A stretch of 64,000 nucleotides of DNA, taken from the NCBI GenBank assembly GCA_002632355.1, contig NSJJ01000013.1:31438-95437 (forward strand), in the 5' to 3' direction. Below the pieces are notes generated by a model that was given only the letters and a program-made list of their open reading frames with translations, did no database searches and had not been told where the DNA came from. The position numbers and the translations under genes were made by a program. The stretch is from Sulfuricella denitrificans (lineage in GTDB: Bacteria > Pseudomonadota > Gammaproteobacteria > Burkholderiales > Sulfuricellaceae). This document shows positions 37,828-46,090 of the stretch, piece after piece; positions within the stretch are counted from its first letter, which is position 1, and the number at the start of each line of letters is the position of its first letter.

Positions 37828-38868
37828 TTATCTCACGGCGACCCTGATCTCGCCAGCAGTCATTTTTCCGATTTCGCAGGCGTAGCCAAACCCCTCCTGG
37901 CGGAAGAGATCCAGCACATCGGCAACCGCTTCCGGCGCACAGGCCACCAGCAAGCCGCCGCTGGTCTGCGGATCGCATAGCAGATTCTTTTTCCACGCCT
38001 CCAGACCCTCCGGTAACATCACTTCCTTGCCGTAACTGTCCCAGTTGCGCGCTGCCGCACCGGGCGCATATCCCTGTTTGGCAAGTTCCAGCGCCGCCGG
38101 AAGCACAGGCAGACGGTCGAATTCAAGTTCGGCGCCCAGCCGGGAACCGCGGCAGATTTCCAGCAGATGCCCGAGCAGGGCAAAACCGGTCACATCGGTC
38201 AGCGCATGCACGCCCTGCATGTGGGCCAGCGTCGAGCCCGCCACGTTGAGCTGGGTCGTGCTTTCCAGCATCTGGCGATAGCCTTCCTCGGAAAGCTCGC
38301 CTTTCTTGAGCGCTGCGCTCATGATGCCGATGCCCAGCCCCTTGCCGAGGATCAGCACGTCACCGTCCTGCGCGCCCACGTTGCGCTTTACTTTGTCGGG
38401 ATGAACCACGCCCAGCGCCACCAGACCATAAATCGGCTCGGGCGAATCGATCGAGTGACCGCCTGCGACCGGAATGCCGGCAGCCGCGCACACCGCCTCG
38501 CCGCCCGCCAGAATGTTGTGGATGACGTCCGTCGGCAGCTTGCCTACCGGCATGCCGACAATTGCCAGCGCCATGATCGGCTGTGCGCCCATGGCGTAAA
38601 TGTCCGACAATGCATTGGTCGCAGCGATTCGGCCGAAATCCACCGCATCGTCCACGATGGGCATGAAAAAATCGGTCGTGGCCACAATAGCCTGATGCTC
38701 GTTGAGACGATAAACCGCCGCATCGTCGCCGGTTTCCGTCCCGACCATGAGATTGGGGTGAACCAGGCGGGCGGGCATGTTGGCGAGAATTTCATTCAAC
38801 AGGGCGGGCGCAATTTTGCAGCCGCAGCCACCACCATGAGAGAACTGTGTTAATTTAATTGCTGTCAT
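37828..38868 (-). CDS. selD: Selenide, water dikinase (selenophosphate synthase)
   Basis: A 346-residue cytosolic enzyme that makes selenophosphate from selenide and ATP. The active-site loop is SHGGGCGCK with C15 and C17, so this version uses Cys, not selenocysteine. Further family blocks are TGDDAAVY, ATTDFFMPIVDD, NALSDIYAMGAQP, AGGHSIDSPEPIYG, ALTDVTGFALLGH and CDPQTSGGLL. Start chosen at MTAIKLT; a longer frame reaches 38916. It is divergent from mnmH, which uses its product. selA, selB and selC are not in this window. Confidence 0.95.
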   Translation of the reverse strand: MTAIKLTQFSHGGGCGCKIAPALLNEILANMPARLVHPNLMVGTETGDDAAVYRLNEHQAIVATTDFFMPIVDDAVDFGRIAATNALSDIYAMGAQPIMALAIVGMPVGKLPTDVIHNILAGGEAVCAAAGIPVAGGHSIDSPEPIYGLVALGVVHPDKVKRNVGAQDGDVLILGKGLGIGIMSAALKKGELSEEGYRQMLESTTQLNVAGSTLAHMQGVHALTDVTGFALLGHLLEICRGSRLGAELEFDRLPVLPAALELAKQGYAPGAAARNWDSYGKEVMLPEGLEAWKKNLLCDPQTSGGLLVACAPEAVADVLDLFRQEGFGYACEIGKMTAGEIRVAVR

Positions 38869-38891
38869 TTTATATCTGCAGGACCAAGAAA

Positions 38892-39932
38892 TTGCTGAAA
38901 GAGGCAAACCTAGCACAGCTGGACCAGTTTGACGAGATTATCGACGTCCGCACACCCTCAGAATTTGCCGAGGACCATATTCCCGGCGCGCTGAATTTTC
39001 CTGTGCTCGACGACGAGCAGCGCATTCGCATCGGCACGATGTACAAACAGGTTTCCTCCTTCGAGGCCAAAAAAGCCGGCGCGGCCCTGGTGTCGCGCAA
39101 CATTGCCAGGCATCTGGAACAGGCTTTTGCCGACAAGCCGAAAAACTGGCGTCCGCTGGTCTATTGCTGGCGCGGCGGCAAGCGTAGCGGTTCAATGGCC
39201 CACGTGCTGGGTCAAGTGGGCTGGCACAGCGGCCAGCTGGGCGGCGGCTACAAGGCTTACCGGCGCCAGGTGCTGGAAGACCTGCAAATCCTGCCTGCAC
39301 GCTTTCAGTGGCGCGTGGTATGCGGCGCCACCGGCTCCGGCAAAAGCCGTTTGCTCCAGGCGCTGCATGCCGCAGGCGCTCAGGTACTGGACCTGGAAGA
39401 CCTGGCGAACCATCGCGGTTCTTTGCTCGGCAATGTGCCTGGCACACCGCAGCCGGGGCAGAAATACTTCGAAAGCCTGATCTGGTCGAAACTGCACGGC
39501 TTCGACTCCGCCCTGCCCGTCTATGTCGAAGCCGAAAGCAAGAAAATCGGCAACGCCCGCGTGCCGGAAACCCTCATCGCCGCCATGTGGCAGAGCCAGT
39601 GCATCCGTGTCGAAGCGAGCATCGCGCAACGGGTCGAACTACTGAAAGAGGAATATGCCCATTTTCTCGCAGACCCGGACGAGCTGGGGAAAAAACTCGG
39701 CTTTCTGACCGACCTCCACGGCAGGGAACGCATCGCCCGCTGGCAGCACATGGCACAGCAGGGCGAGTGGGACACGCTGGTAGCGGAATTGCTGGAGCAG
39801 CACTACGACCCGGCTTATACCCGTTCCACGCTCAAGCACTATCCGCGTTACAGCGAAGCGCTCATCCTCCAGCCCCAAAGCCTGGGCATGGAGGCGATGC
39901 AGGAAGCCGCACGAGAAATACTCAGGCGTTAA
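38892..39932 (+). CDS. mnmH: tRNA 2-selenouridine synthase (MnmH/SelU)
   Basis: A ~346-residue enzyme that replaces sulfur with selenium in 2-thiouridine of tRNA wobble positions. Residues ~15-125 are a rhodanese domain (IIDVRTPSEFAEDHIPGALNFP, catalytic Cys in VYCWRGGKRSGSMA). A P-loop domain follows (CGATGSGKSRLL). No ATG fits: the likely start is TTG at 38892, which puts IDVR at the usual distance; another TTG at 38859 would overlap selD. The proposed starts of selD and mnmH are 23 bases apart, so both promoters must overlap or lie inside the genes. Confidence 0.92.
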   Translation: MLKEANLAQLDQFDEIIDVRTPSEFAEDHIPGALNFPVLDDEQRIRIGTMYKQVSSFEAKKAGAALVSRNIARHLEQAFADKPKNWRPLVYCWRGGKRSGSMAHVLGQVGWHSGQLGGGYKAYRRQVLEDLQILPARFQWRVVCGATGSGKSRLLQALHAAGAQVLDLEDLANHRGSLLGNVPGTPQPGQKYFESLIWSKLHGFDSALPVYVEAESKKIGNARVPETLIAAMWQSQCIRVEASIAQRVELLKEEYAHFLADPDELGKKLGFLTDLHGRERIARWQHMAQQGEWDTLVAELLEQHYDPAYTRSTLKHYPRYSEALILQPQSLGMEAMQEAAREILRR

Positions 39933-40714
39933 CTGCAGCGCCCGTTCCTGTCCAGTTTCATATATTTCTGCAGCCAGCCCTTGACCCGTTCCCGCGCGTG
40001 CCGGGTGGCAATTTTCTCTTCCGGGGTCTGGTCGTTACGGAAATCGAAAGCGCGGCGCGCCAGCGGGTAATATTGCATCTCGACCGGGACACCGCGCTCA
40101 TATAAGGCATAGAAAGCACGACCGCCGTTGATGCGACGCAGTTCGAAATCCTGCTCACCGATCAGGAACAGCATCGGCGTGGTGATCTGCGAAATTTCCG
40201 GCGCCACGCTAAAAAGCTGCTCCGGCTCCGGTGCATTGGGGTTCTGCATGTGGCCCGCATAGGCGGCTATTGCCGCGATGTCCTTGCCACGTTTGGCTGC
40301 CAGCCGGATCGAGTAATAACCGCCGCGTGAGTATCCGACCACCCCCACCGGTATTCTGCAGGACTCGGGCAAAGCCATGAGCGCATTCAGACTGGCTTCG
40401 ACATCACTTTCCGTTGCCGGATCATGCGCTGAAGGCCAGCGCTCGATAAAGCGCCCTCCCTGCCAGTCTGGTGCCAGCACCACAAAACCCTGCTCTGCCA
40501 GGGTGGAAATATGGCGCTGGTCGACTTCGTCATAGCCCCGTTTGGCATGGATATACAGCACTGGCGGAAATGGCCCTTTGCCAGCGGGAATGGCGATTTC
40601 CGCCGGAACCTCCACATCGCCGGACTTGATGGATATCTTTTTGAGCTGGATATCCCCCGCCAGGACAAACGGGGATGCAAGCAGCAAACTTAACATCAGG
40701 GTGATGATTTTCAA
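39929..40714 (-). CDS. Dienelactone-hydrolase-like alpha/beta hydrolase, exported
   Basis: A 261-residue protein with a signal peptide (MKIITLMLSLLLASPFVLA) and an alpha/beta hydrolase fold. The nucleophile elbow is GYSRGG (Ser), and the acid is probably Asp in GEQDFE. Where the catalytic His normally stands (GxxHxF before the final helix), the sequence reads PLARRAFDF, with Arg in its place. Either another His serves or catalysis is lost. Substrate is unknown. It converges on mnmH, overlapping its stop by 4 bases. Confidence 0.8.
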   Translation of the reverse strand: MKIITLMLSLLLASPFVLAGDIQLKKISIKSGDVEVPAEIAIPAGKGPFPPVLYIHAKRGYDEVDQRHISTLAEQGFVVLAPDWQGGRFIERWPSAHDPATESDVEASLNALMALPESCRIPVGVVGYSRGGYYSIRLAAKRGKDIAAIAAYAGHMQNPNAPEPEQLFSVAPEISQITTPMLFLIGEQDFELRRINGGRAFYALYERGVPVEMQYYPLARRAFDFRNDQTPEEKIATRHARERVKGWLQKYMKLDRNGRCS

Positions 40715-40832
40715 GTGGATTCATCCTTAAATTGAAGACAGGAAGATTCTCACACAGCAGGATAAATTTGTATTGAGCTGTTTGGACTAGAACGTGGAAC
40801 AAGTATTCGTAGTAAGCCACTGAACCGCAACT

Positions 40833-42155
40833 CTAAACCCCGTCTCTTTCTGATGACCATAACAATCTTTCGGCCTGGTCGATCCAGGCCCGTAGTGAGG
40901 CAGATGAAGGGCTAGAAGTGGTTGCCAGATCTGGCCAGCGCCGCCTGGTTTCAAAAATGACATCTCTTAGCTGCCATCCGGTTTCGGTTACCAGCAGATC
41001 GAGTTCTGACAGGCTGGCCTTGTCTTCCTCGATACCCAGAGTAAGGGCATCTTCCCCGACTGAATTGTAACCTGCGTCGAACAGTGCTATCTCCAGCTTG
41101 GTCAGGCGTTCACTTACGTATGCCAGACAGTCCTCCAACGGGGTTCCGTGAAAAGGTGCGAATGTTTGATTCCAATCGGCCAGAATTTTGCTGATACTGT
41201 CCAGTCGGGAGCAAATCATCGTAATGTCTGATTGTTTCTGGAACACAGGAGTAGCCATCCTCCGTTTAATCGCAGACAGATGCCCCACCATATCAGAGCG
41301 AAATTGCCCTGAGTTGAACTTGAGGATGACTTCAACCTGCGCATATGCATTGGTCTGGTCCTCGCGACCACACAAGCTTCCGGTGACTTCAGCCACCGCC
41401 AGGATCTGGCTCAAGGGGTTGATCTTGTCCCCCTTGATGTTGCGCGGATAACCGCTCCCATCGAGTCGTTCATGGTGATCCAGCACAGCCATGCTGACAT
41501 TTGGGTGGTACTCCGGATATTCCTTAAGAATCAGATAAGCGATCATCGGGTGAACATAAATGTGCTGGCGCTCTTTATCGGATAGCGCATGCGCAGGATC
41601 AAGCAAGGCAGGATCAATATGCAGTTCCCCAAGATCATGGAATAAAGCCGCCATGGCTAGATCTTTCATCTCTTCAGGCTTGAGGTGGATGGAAGCGCCG
41701 AGAAAAAGGCTGATGAGCGCTACACGTATACTGTGCATGTAGAGTAAAGGGCGCTTTTCCCGGGCCAGGGTAAGCTTGAAGGCGAGCGGAGGATTGAGTA
41801 CGATCTGCCCCAAGGCATTACGCAATAACAGGGTATCCGGCAGTGAGCCCGCCATACACCCGAACACATCATCCTCGTCGATCAGTCGTGCCGCTTCGAT
41901 TGCCAGACTATGGGGCGTGACCCCACCCTTGACAGAAAGACTGCGGTCTATTGGCGAAGCGGCCAGTTTGTGATGAATCAGACGCTCGTAAACGGTATTG
42001 TCGAGGCGTGTATCCTTGCCGATCAGCTTGATGCCGTTTTGGGAATAAATATCCTCGTGACTGACAACTTCTGCGCTTTCGCTCAACTCGGAGACAATTT
42101 TGAGGTAATAAGGGTCCGGGTTGCTGATCTCAGTTATGGTTTGATCCATCGGCAC
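40833..42155 (-). CDS. HD-GYP domain phosphodiesterase
   Basis: A 440-residue soluble protein. The central HD-GYP domain (~125-290) has HD at 173-174 (ALFHDLGELHID) and HHERLDGSGYP (GYP at 235-237), both needed to hydrolyse c-di-GMP. The N-terminal ~120 and C-terminal ~140 residues match no domain I can name. Start is MPMDQ or MDQ two codons later. It is monocistronic. Confidence 0.85.
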   Translation of the reverse strand: MPMDQTITEISNPDPYYLKIVSELSESAEVVSHEDIYSQNGIKLIGKDTRLDNTVYERLIHHKLAASPIDRSLSVKGGVTPHSLAIEAARLIDEDDVFGCMAGSLPDTLLLRNALGQIVLNPPLAFKLTLAREKRPLLYMHSIRVALISLFLGASIHLKPEEMKDLAMAALFHDLGELHIDPALLDPAHALSDKERQHIYVHPMIAYLILKEYPEYHPNVSMAVLDHHERLDGSGYPRNIKGDKINPLSQILAVAEVTGSLCGREDQTNAYAQVEVILKFNSGQFRSDMVGHLSAIKRRMATPVFQKQSDITMICSRLDSISKILADWNQTFAPFHGTPLEDCLAYVSERLTKLEIALFDAGYNSVGEDALTLGIEEDKASLSELDLLVTETGWQLRDVIFETRRRWPDLATTSSPSSASLRAWIDQAERLLWSSERDGV

Positions 42156-42497
42156 TCACAAATCTCTGGTTTTCGTGTATTGGTGGGAATTACGTCCATT
42201 CTATAACGACCTACAGGATTGCATCCCAGACTCAAATATGATTAGCGGCAATAATATTCGTTTTAGTAATGAGCATGAACACTAAAAATAGAAAGCGATG
42301 TTGTAGGACTTGACTTTACCAGTCAGTTATAAAGGGAAATTGAGCATCCTCAATTGACCATCGAAAAAAAAGTGCTAGGCTATAAGCACCATGTAGGTAG
42401 AAGAAGGTTTTACTGTTCTCGAGCATGGAATTCCAACCCCGACTCCAGGCGACCGCAACCCGGTCAAATGGAATCACAATCAGGAGTGTTGAACATT
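42156..42497. other. Intergenic region, 342 bp
   Basis: An AT-rich gap between the divergent HD-GYP and host-attachment-type genes. The only candidate signal is TTGACC (42354) - 17 bases - TAGGCT (42377), a weak sigma70-type promoter for the plus-strand gene. The frame open from 42354 into that gene looks non-coding. Nothing else is recognised. Confidence 0.45.
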
Positions 42498-42938
42498 ATG
42501 AGCACCACCTGGATTCTTGTTGCAAATGCCAGCATCGCACGTCTCTACGCCAATCACGGCCCGAAAAAAGGGCTGCAACTCATCAAGGAACTGGCTCACC
42601 CGGAAAGCCGGGAAAAAGCCGCCAACCTGGTTTCAGACCGACCCGGCCACAATCCCGGTGCGGGTGATGGCCATGGCTCGTTTGTCCCATCTGCGTCCCC
42701 GAAACACAACGAGGCGGAACGCTTCGCCCAGCAACTGGCGCACGAAATGGACAATGGACGTACCTCGAACAGCTACACGCGCGCCATTCTGGTGGCGGCA
42801 CCCGCTTTCATGGGGCTGCTCAAGGGCTGCATCAACAGCCATGTGAGCAAGCTGGTGAGCGAAGACGTGGATAAGGACTACACCAAGGCCACTGAAAAAG
42901 AACTGGCCGGCCACCTAGAGAGCATCATTTTTCTCTGA
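42498..42938 (+). CDS. Host attachment family protein
   Basis: A 146-residue cytosolic protein of the family named for Agrobacterium attachment proteins. Seen are the start TTWILVANASIARLY, the ELAHPESREK strand-helix, a His/Gly-rich loop with ERFAQQLAHEM and the LVAAPAFMGLLKG core. The fold resembles eRF1 domain 2/Pelota-like proteins. The family name is historical; a role in attachment here is not supported by sequence. AGGAG lies 11 bases before the ATG. Its 3' end overlaps convergent thpR by 24 bases. Confidence 0.8.
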   Translation: MSTTWILVANASIARLYANHGPKKGLQLIKELAHPESREKAANLVSDRPGHNPGAGDGHGSFVPSASPKHNEAERFAQQLAHEMDNGRTSNSYTRAILVAAPAFMGLLKGCINSHVSKLVSEDVDKDYTKATEKELAGHLESIIFL

Positions 42939-43481
42939 CACACCGGAAAGCCCCCAGCGGCCTATGACTTCATAGGTCGCGCCGGTATCGGTCGTTGCCG
43001 ATTTCACCAGCACGAATGCATCAACCGCCCACGCAAGCGGCATCATGGGCGGCATCTCGATCTCATTGCAACGGGCATTCCTGAGCAAAGTCACATGCGG
43101 CACAAAGACGGGGCGGTCGTCGAAAACGAAATCTGCATTGCGCAAATTCTCCTGTAGCCGCGCCACCAATCCCTGCAACGCCTCCGGTATTTCCTGCGGC
43201 GCAGCCCAGGCCACCCGGTTATGGCGCCACCAGCCGAAATGATCCAGCGTCATGGAAAAAGGGGCGCCAGACACGCCCCCGGTCACGGCACGCAATTCGT
43301 CCAGCCGCGCCACCGCCACGTTGCCCAGAAATACCAGGGTGAGATGCAGATTCGGCGCCCGCATGCGGCGCCCGCCACAAACGGCGTGCAGCTTTCTGCC
43401 CGCCTGATCCAGTGCGCGCCGGACCTTGGCGTCCGGCCACAGGGCGAAAAACAGCCGGACTGTCTGCTCGCCCCCGGCCAC
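42915..43481 (-). CDS. thpR: RNA 2',3'-cyclic phosphodiesterase (LigT/ThpR)
   Basis: A 188-residue 2H phosphoesterase. The two catalytic H-x-T motifs are present, LHLTLVF (~46-52) and PHVTLL (~128-133). The enzyme opens 2',3'-cyclic phosphate ends of RNA; it was first seen as a 2'-5' RNA ligase. The gene follows ispF with a 7-base gap and is likely in the same transcript. Confidence 0.9.
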   Translation of the reverse strand: MAGGEQTVRLFFALWPDAKVRRALDQAGRKLHAVCGGRRMRAPNLHLTLVFLGNVAVARLDELRAVTGGVSGAPFSMTLDHFGWWRHNRVAWAAPQEIPEALQGLVARLQENLRNADFVFDDRPVFVPHVTLLRNARCNEIEMPPMMPLAWAVDAFVLVKSATTDTGATYEVIGRWGLSGVSEKNDAL

Positions 43482-43488
43482 CGCGTTT

Positions 43489-43962
43489 TCAGCCCTTCAT
43501 CAGCAGGCACACCGCCTGCGCGGCAATACCTTCACCACGGCCGGTATAACCGAGCCTTTCGGTGGTCGTCGCCTTGACATTGACAACGCCGGTATCCACC
43601 TCGAGATCGGCTGCGATATTGGCTTCCATCTGCGGAATATAGGGTGCCATTTTAGGCGCCTGGGCGATGATCGTGGCATCCACATTCACCACATGAAACC
43701 CTTCGAGCGCGATCAGGCGAACCACTTCGCGCAACAGATGACGGCTATCGGCCCCCTTGAACGCCGGGTCGCTATCCGGAAAGTGACGCCCGATATCGCC
43801 CAGCCCCACCGCCCCCAGCAGCGCATCGCAAATGGCATGCAGCAGCACATCGGCGTCCGAGTGGCCGGCCAGTCCCAGCTGATAGGGCACTTCCACGCCC
43901 CCCATGATCAGCCTGCGTCCTTCCACCAGGGCATGCACATCGAAACCTTGACCAATTCTCAT
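43489..43962 (-). CDS. ispF: 2-C-methyl-D-erythritol 2,4-cyclodiphosphate synthase
   Basis: A 157-residue trimeric zinc enzyme of the MEP isoprenoid pathway. [11 protein letters not shown] supplies the D-x-H metal ligands, [20 protein letters not shown] is the signature, and the end has the [23 protein letters not shown] pocket. It overlaps ispD by 4 bases. Confidence 0.97.
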   Translation of the reverse strand: MRIGQGFDVHALVEGRRLIMGGVEVPYQLGLAGHSDADVLLHAICDALLGAVGLGDIGRHFPDSDPAFKGADSRHLLREVVRLIALEGFHVVNVDATIIAQAPKMAPYIPQMEANIAADLEVDTGVVNVKATTTERLGYTGRGEGIAAQAVCLLMKG

Positions 43963-44654
43963 CTTGCCTCCTTTTTAAGCAGCAGTTCTGCCATTTCCAG
44001 ATCCTGTGCGTAGGTCACTTTAAAATTGCGGCTATCCCCCAGCACCAGCCTGGGTTTAAGCCCCATCAACTCGATTGCCTGCGCCTCGTCGGTAGGCACA
44101 TGCGATCCCGGCTGCGACAAGGCTTCGAGCAAGGCCCCGTGGCGGAACATCTGCGGCGTCTGCGCCTGCCACAGGCCGGTGCGCGATTCGGTATGAGCGA
44201 CATGATGCTCACCGTCGGAACGCTTCAGCGTATCCGCCACCGGCACGGCCAGCAGTCCGCCCACCTCGTCCGCGCCGCCTTCGGCGATCAGGCGTGCCAA
44301 TGCTTCCTCGCTCAGGCCCGGCCGGGCGGCATCGTGTACCAGCACCCAGTCGCCCGCAGCAACGTCATCCTGAATCGCCTTGAGGCCGTTGCGCACGCTT
44401 TCGAAACGCTCCGCCCCGCCGCAGAACAGCGGCACCAGCGTCGGCGCGAAAACTTCCCAGTCATAACTGCCCCAGCGCTCGTCGTCGCGCGCCAGCACCA
44501 CATACACCCGCTCGATTTCCTGGCAGCCGCAAAGCCGTGCAATCGCATAGTAAATCAGGGGATGCCCACCGATTTCGAGATATTGTTTGGGTCTGGGCGC
44601 GCCCATGCGTGAACCGGAACCGGCTGCGGGAATCAAAGCATAAAAGGGGGTCAT
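43959..44654 (-). CDS. ispD: 2-C-methyl-D-erythritol 4-phosphate cytidylyltransferase
   Basis: A 231-residue cytidylyltransferase, third step of the MEP pathway. The CTP-binding loop [19 protein letters not shown] and VLVHDAARP are clear, as are the [17 protein letters not shown] and TDEAQAIE blocks. It is the first gene of ispD-ispF-thpR, divergent from the AmmeMemoRadiSam operon. Confidence 0.96.
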   Translation of the reverse strand: MTPFYALIPAAGSGSRMGAPRPKQYLEIGGHPLIYYAIARLCGCQEIERVYVVLARDDERWGSYDWEVFAPTLVPLFCGGAERFESVRNGLKAIQDDVAAGDWVLVHDAARPGLSEEALARLIAEGGADEVGGLLAVPVADTLKRSDGEHHVAHTESRTGLWQAQTPQMFRHGALLEALSQPGSHVPTDEAQAIELMGLKPRLVLGDSRNFKVTYAQDLEMAELLLKKEAR

Positions 44655-44657
44655 CTC

Positions 44658-44708
44658 TTGATCCGAATTGTGTCAGGGGTATGATGAACTAAGGTCTTGA
44701 TCATACCC
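44658..44708 (+). promoter_or_regulatory. Promoter with overlapping operator-like dyad before the AmmeMemoRadiSam operon
   Basis: TTGATC (44658-44663) and TATGAT (44680-44685) at 16-base spacing form a sigma70-like promoter. The -10 lies inside the left arm of a perfect 9-bp inverted repeat, GGGTATGAT (44677-44685) and ATCATACCC (44700-44708), 14 bases apart. The position suggests repressor control of the plus-strand operon, and possibly of divergent ispD. A short T-run after the right arm also allows a weak hairpin terminator/attenuator reading. Confidence 0.45.
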
Positions 44709-44742
44709 GTTTTACTGTCAGTTACGACATGGAGGGGTAAAC

Positions 44743-45552
44743 ATGAAGGAAGTCCGTCCCGCCGCCGTCGCCGGCGCCTTCTATCCTGGCGAAGCCGGCG
44801 TCCTGAAACACGACATACAGGTCATGCTGGCCGCAATTGCCGTATCTACCAAAGTCACCGCCCCACCCAAGGCGCTGATTGTACCCCACGCCGGGTACAT
44901 CTATTCCGGCCCCATCGCCGCTAGCGCCTATGCCCGCCTCATCCCGCTGCGCCAGCAAATCAGGCGCGTGGTGCTGCTCGGCCCGGTGCATCGCGTACCG
45001 GTACGCGGCCTGGCGCTGCCCGGTGCGGACAGCTTCGAAACGCCGCTGGGCATCATCCCGCTGGATCAGCACGCCATGGCACAAATCGCCGGCCTGCCGC
45101 AGGTGGAAGAAAGCATCCCGGCCCATGCCTGGGAACACTCGCTGGAAGTGCAGCTCCCCTTCCTGCAAACGGTGCTGGACGATTTCAGCCTGGTGCCGCT
45201 GGCCGTGGGGGACGCCACCCCGCAGGAAGTGGCGGAAGTCCTGGAACGTCTGTGGGGCGGCCCGGAAACCTTGATCGTCATCAGCTCCGACCTTTCCCAC
45301 TTCCTGCCCTACGATGTGGCGAAGCGTGTTGACCACGAGACAGCCCAGACCATCCTGAACCTGGCCGCCCCGGTCAGCCACGAGCAGGCATGCGGCGGCA
45401 CCCCGGTCAACGGCCTGATGCTGGCCGCGCAGCGCCATCACCTCAAACCGCACCTGCTCGATCTGCGCAATTCCGGCGACACTGCGGGCGACCGCAGCCG
45501 CGTGGTGGGCTACGGCGCATTTGCCTTCGAAGAGCCCGGCCATGTCCACTGA
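44743..45552 (+). CDS. AmmeMemoRadiSam system protein B (Memo-like)
   Basis: A 269-residue Memo-family protein. Family blocks: VRPAAVAGAFYPG at the start, PHAGYIYSGPIAASAYA, LGPVHRVPVRGLALP, HSLEVQLPFLQ and SSDLSHFLPYD. The fold is related to extradiol dioxygenases; human MEMO1 binds copper or iron, while the bacterial role is unknown. GGAGGG lies upstream of the ATG. It overlaps the AMMECR1 gene by 11 bases, placing it in a tight trio with a radical SAM enzyme. Confidence 0.92.
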   Translation: MKEVRPAAVAGAFYPGEAGVLKHDIQVMLAAIAVSTKVTAPPKALIVPHAGYIYSGPIAASAYARLIPLRQQIRRVVLLGPVHRVPVRGLALPGADSFETPLGIIPLDQHAMAQIAGLPQVEESIPAHAWEHSLEVQLPFLQTVLDDFSLVPLAVGDATPQEVAEVLERLWGGPETLIVISSDLSHFLPYDVAKRVDHETAQTILNLAAPVSHEQACGGTPVNGLMLAAQRHHLKPHLLDLRNSGDTAGDRSRVVGYGAFAFEEPGHVH

Positions 45553-46090
45553 TCAGGGAAAAATCCTGCTCGCCATCGCCCGCGCGACGATTTCCGGCGC
45601 GCTGGGCAAACCCATGCAGGCGGATGAATCCGCGCCCTGGCTGCAAGAGCCGGGCGCGACCTTTGTCACCCTCACCCGGCAGGGTGAACTGCGCGGCTGC
45701 ATCGGCAGCCTGGAAGCGCACCGCTCGCTGCTGGCGGACATCAAGGCCAACGCCCTGGCCGCCGCCCTGCGCGACCCGCGCTTTGCCCCGCTGGGCGCGG
45801 ACGAACTGGACCTGACCGGGGTGGAAGTCTCGCTCCTTTCGCCGCTTTCTCCTATCACCTTCAGCAGCGAACAGGACGCGCTGGCGCAATTGCGGCCGGA
45901 CATCGACGGCATCGTGTTCGAATACGGACCTTACCGCTCCACTTTCCTGCCCCAGGTGTGGGAACAGCTGCCGCAGCCCGCCGAATTCATGGCGCACCTC
46001 AAGCACAAGGCAGGGTTGTCGCCCGATTTCTGGGCTCAAGGCATCAAACTCTTCCGCTATACCGTGAACAAATGGAAGGAGCCATCATGA
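45542..46090 (+). CDS. AmmeMemoRadiSam system protein A (AMMECR1 domain)
   Basis: A 182-residue AMMECR1-domain protein. The hexapeptide LRGCIG, hallmark of the family, occurs near residue 56, with FVTLTRQGEL before it. The central ALRDPRFAPLGADELDLTGVEVSLLSP block is also typical. Its molecular function is unknown in any organism. The ATG lies inside the Memo-like gene's end, and its stop overlaps the radical SAM start (ATGA). Confidence 0.92.
   Translation: MSTDQGKILLAIARATISGALGKPMQADESAPWLQEPGATFVTLTRQGELRGCIGSLEAHRSLLADIKANALAAALRDPRFAPLGADELDLTGVEVSLLSPLSPITFSSEQDALAQLRPDIDGIVFEYGPYRSTFLPQVWEQLPQPAEFMAHLKHKAGLSPDFWAQGIKLFRYTVNKWKEPS

Noticed and set aside
37828..38868. Selenocysteine version of SelD
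   Set aside because: The active-site loop codons give Cys-Gly-Cys; no in-frame TGA is present.
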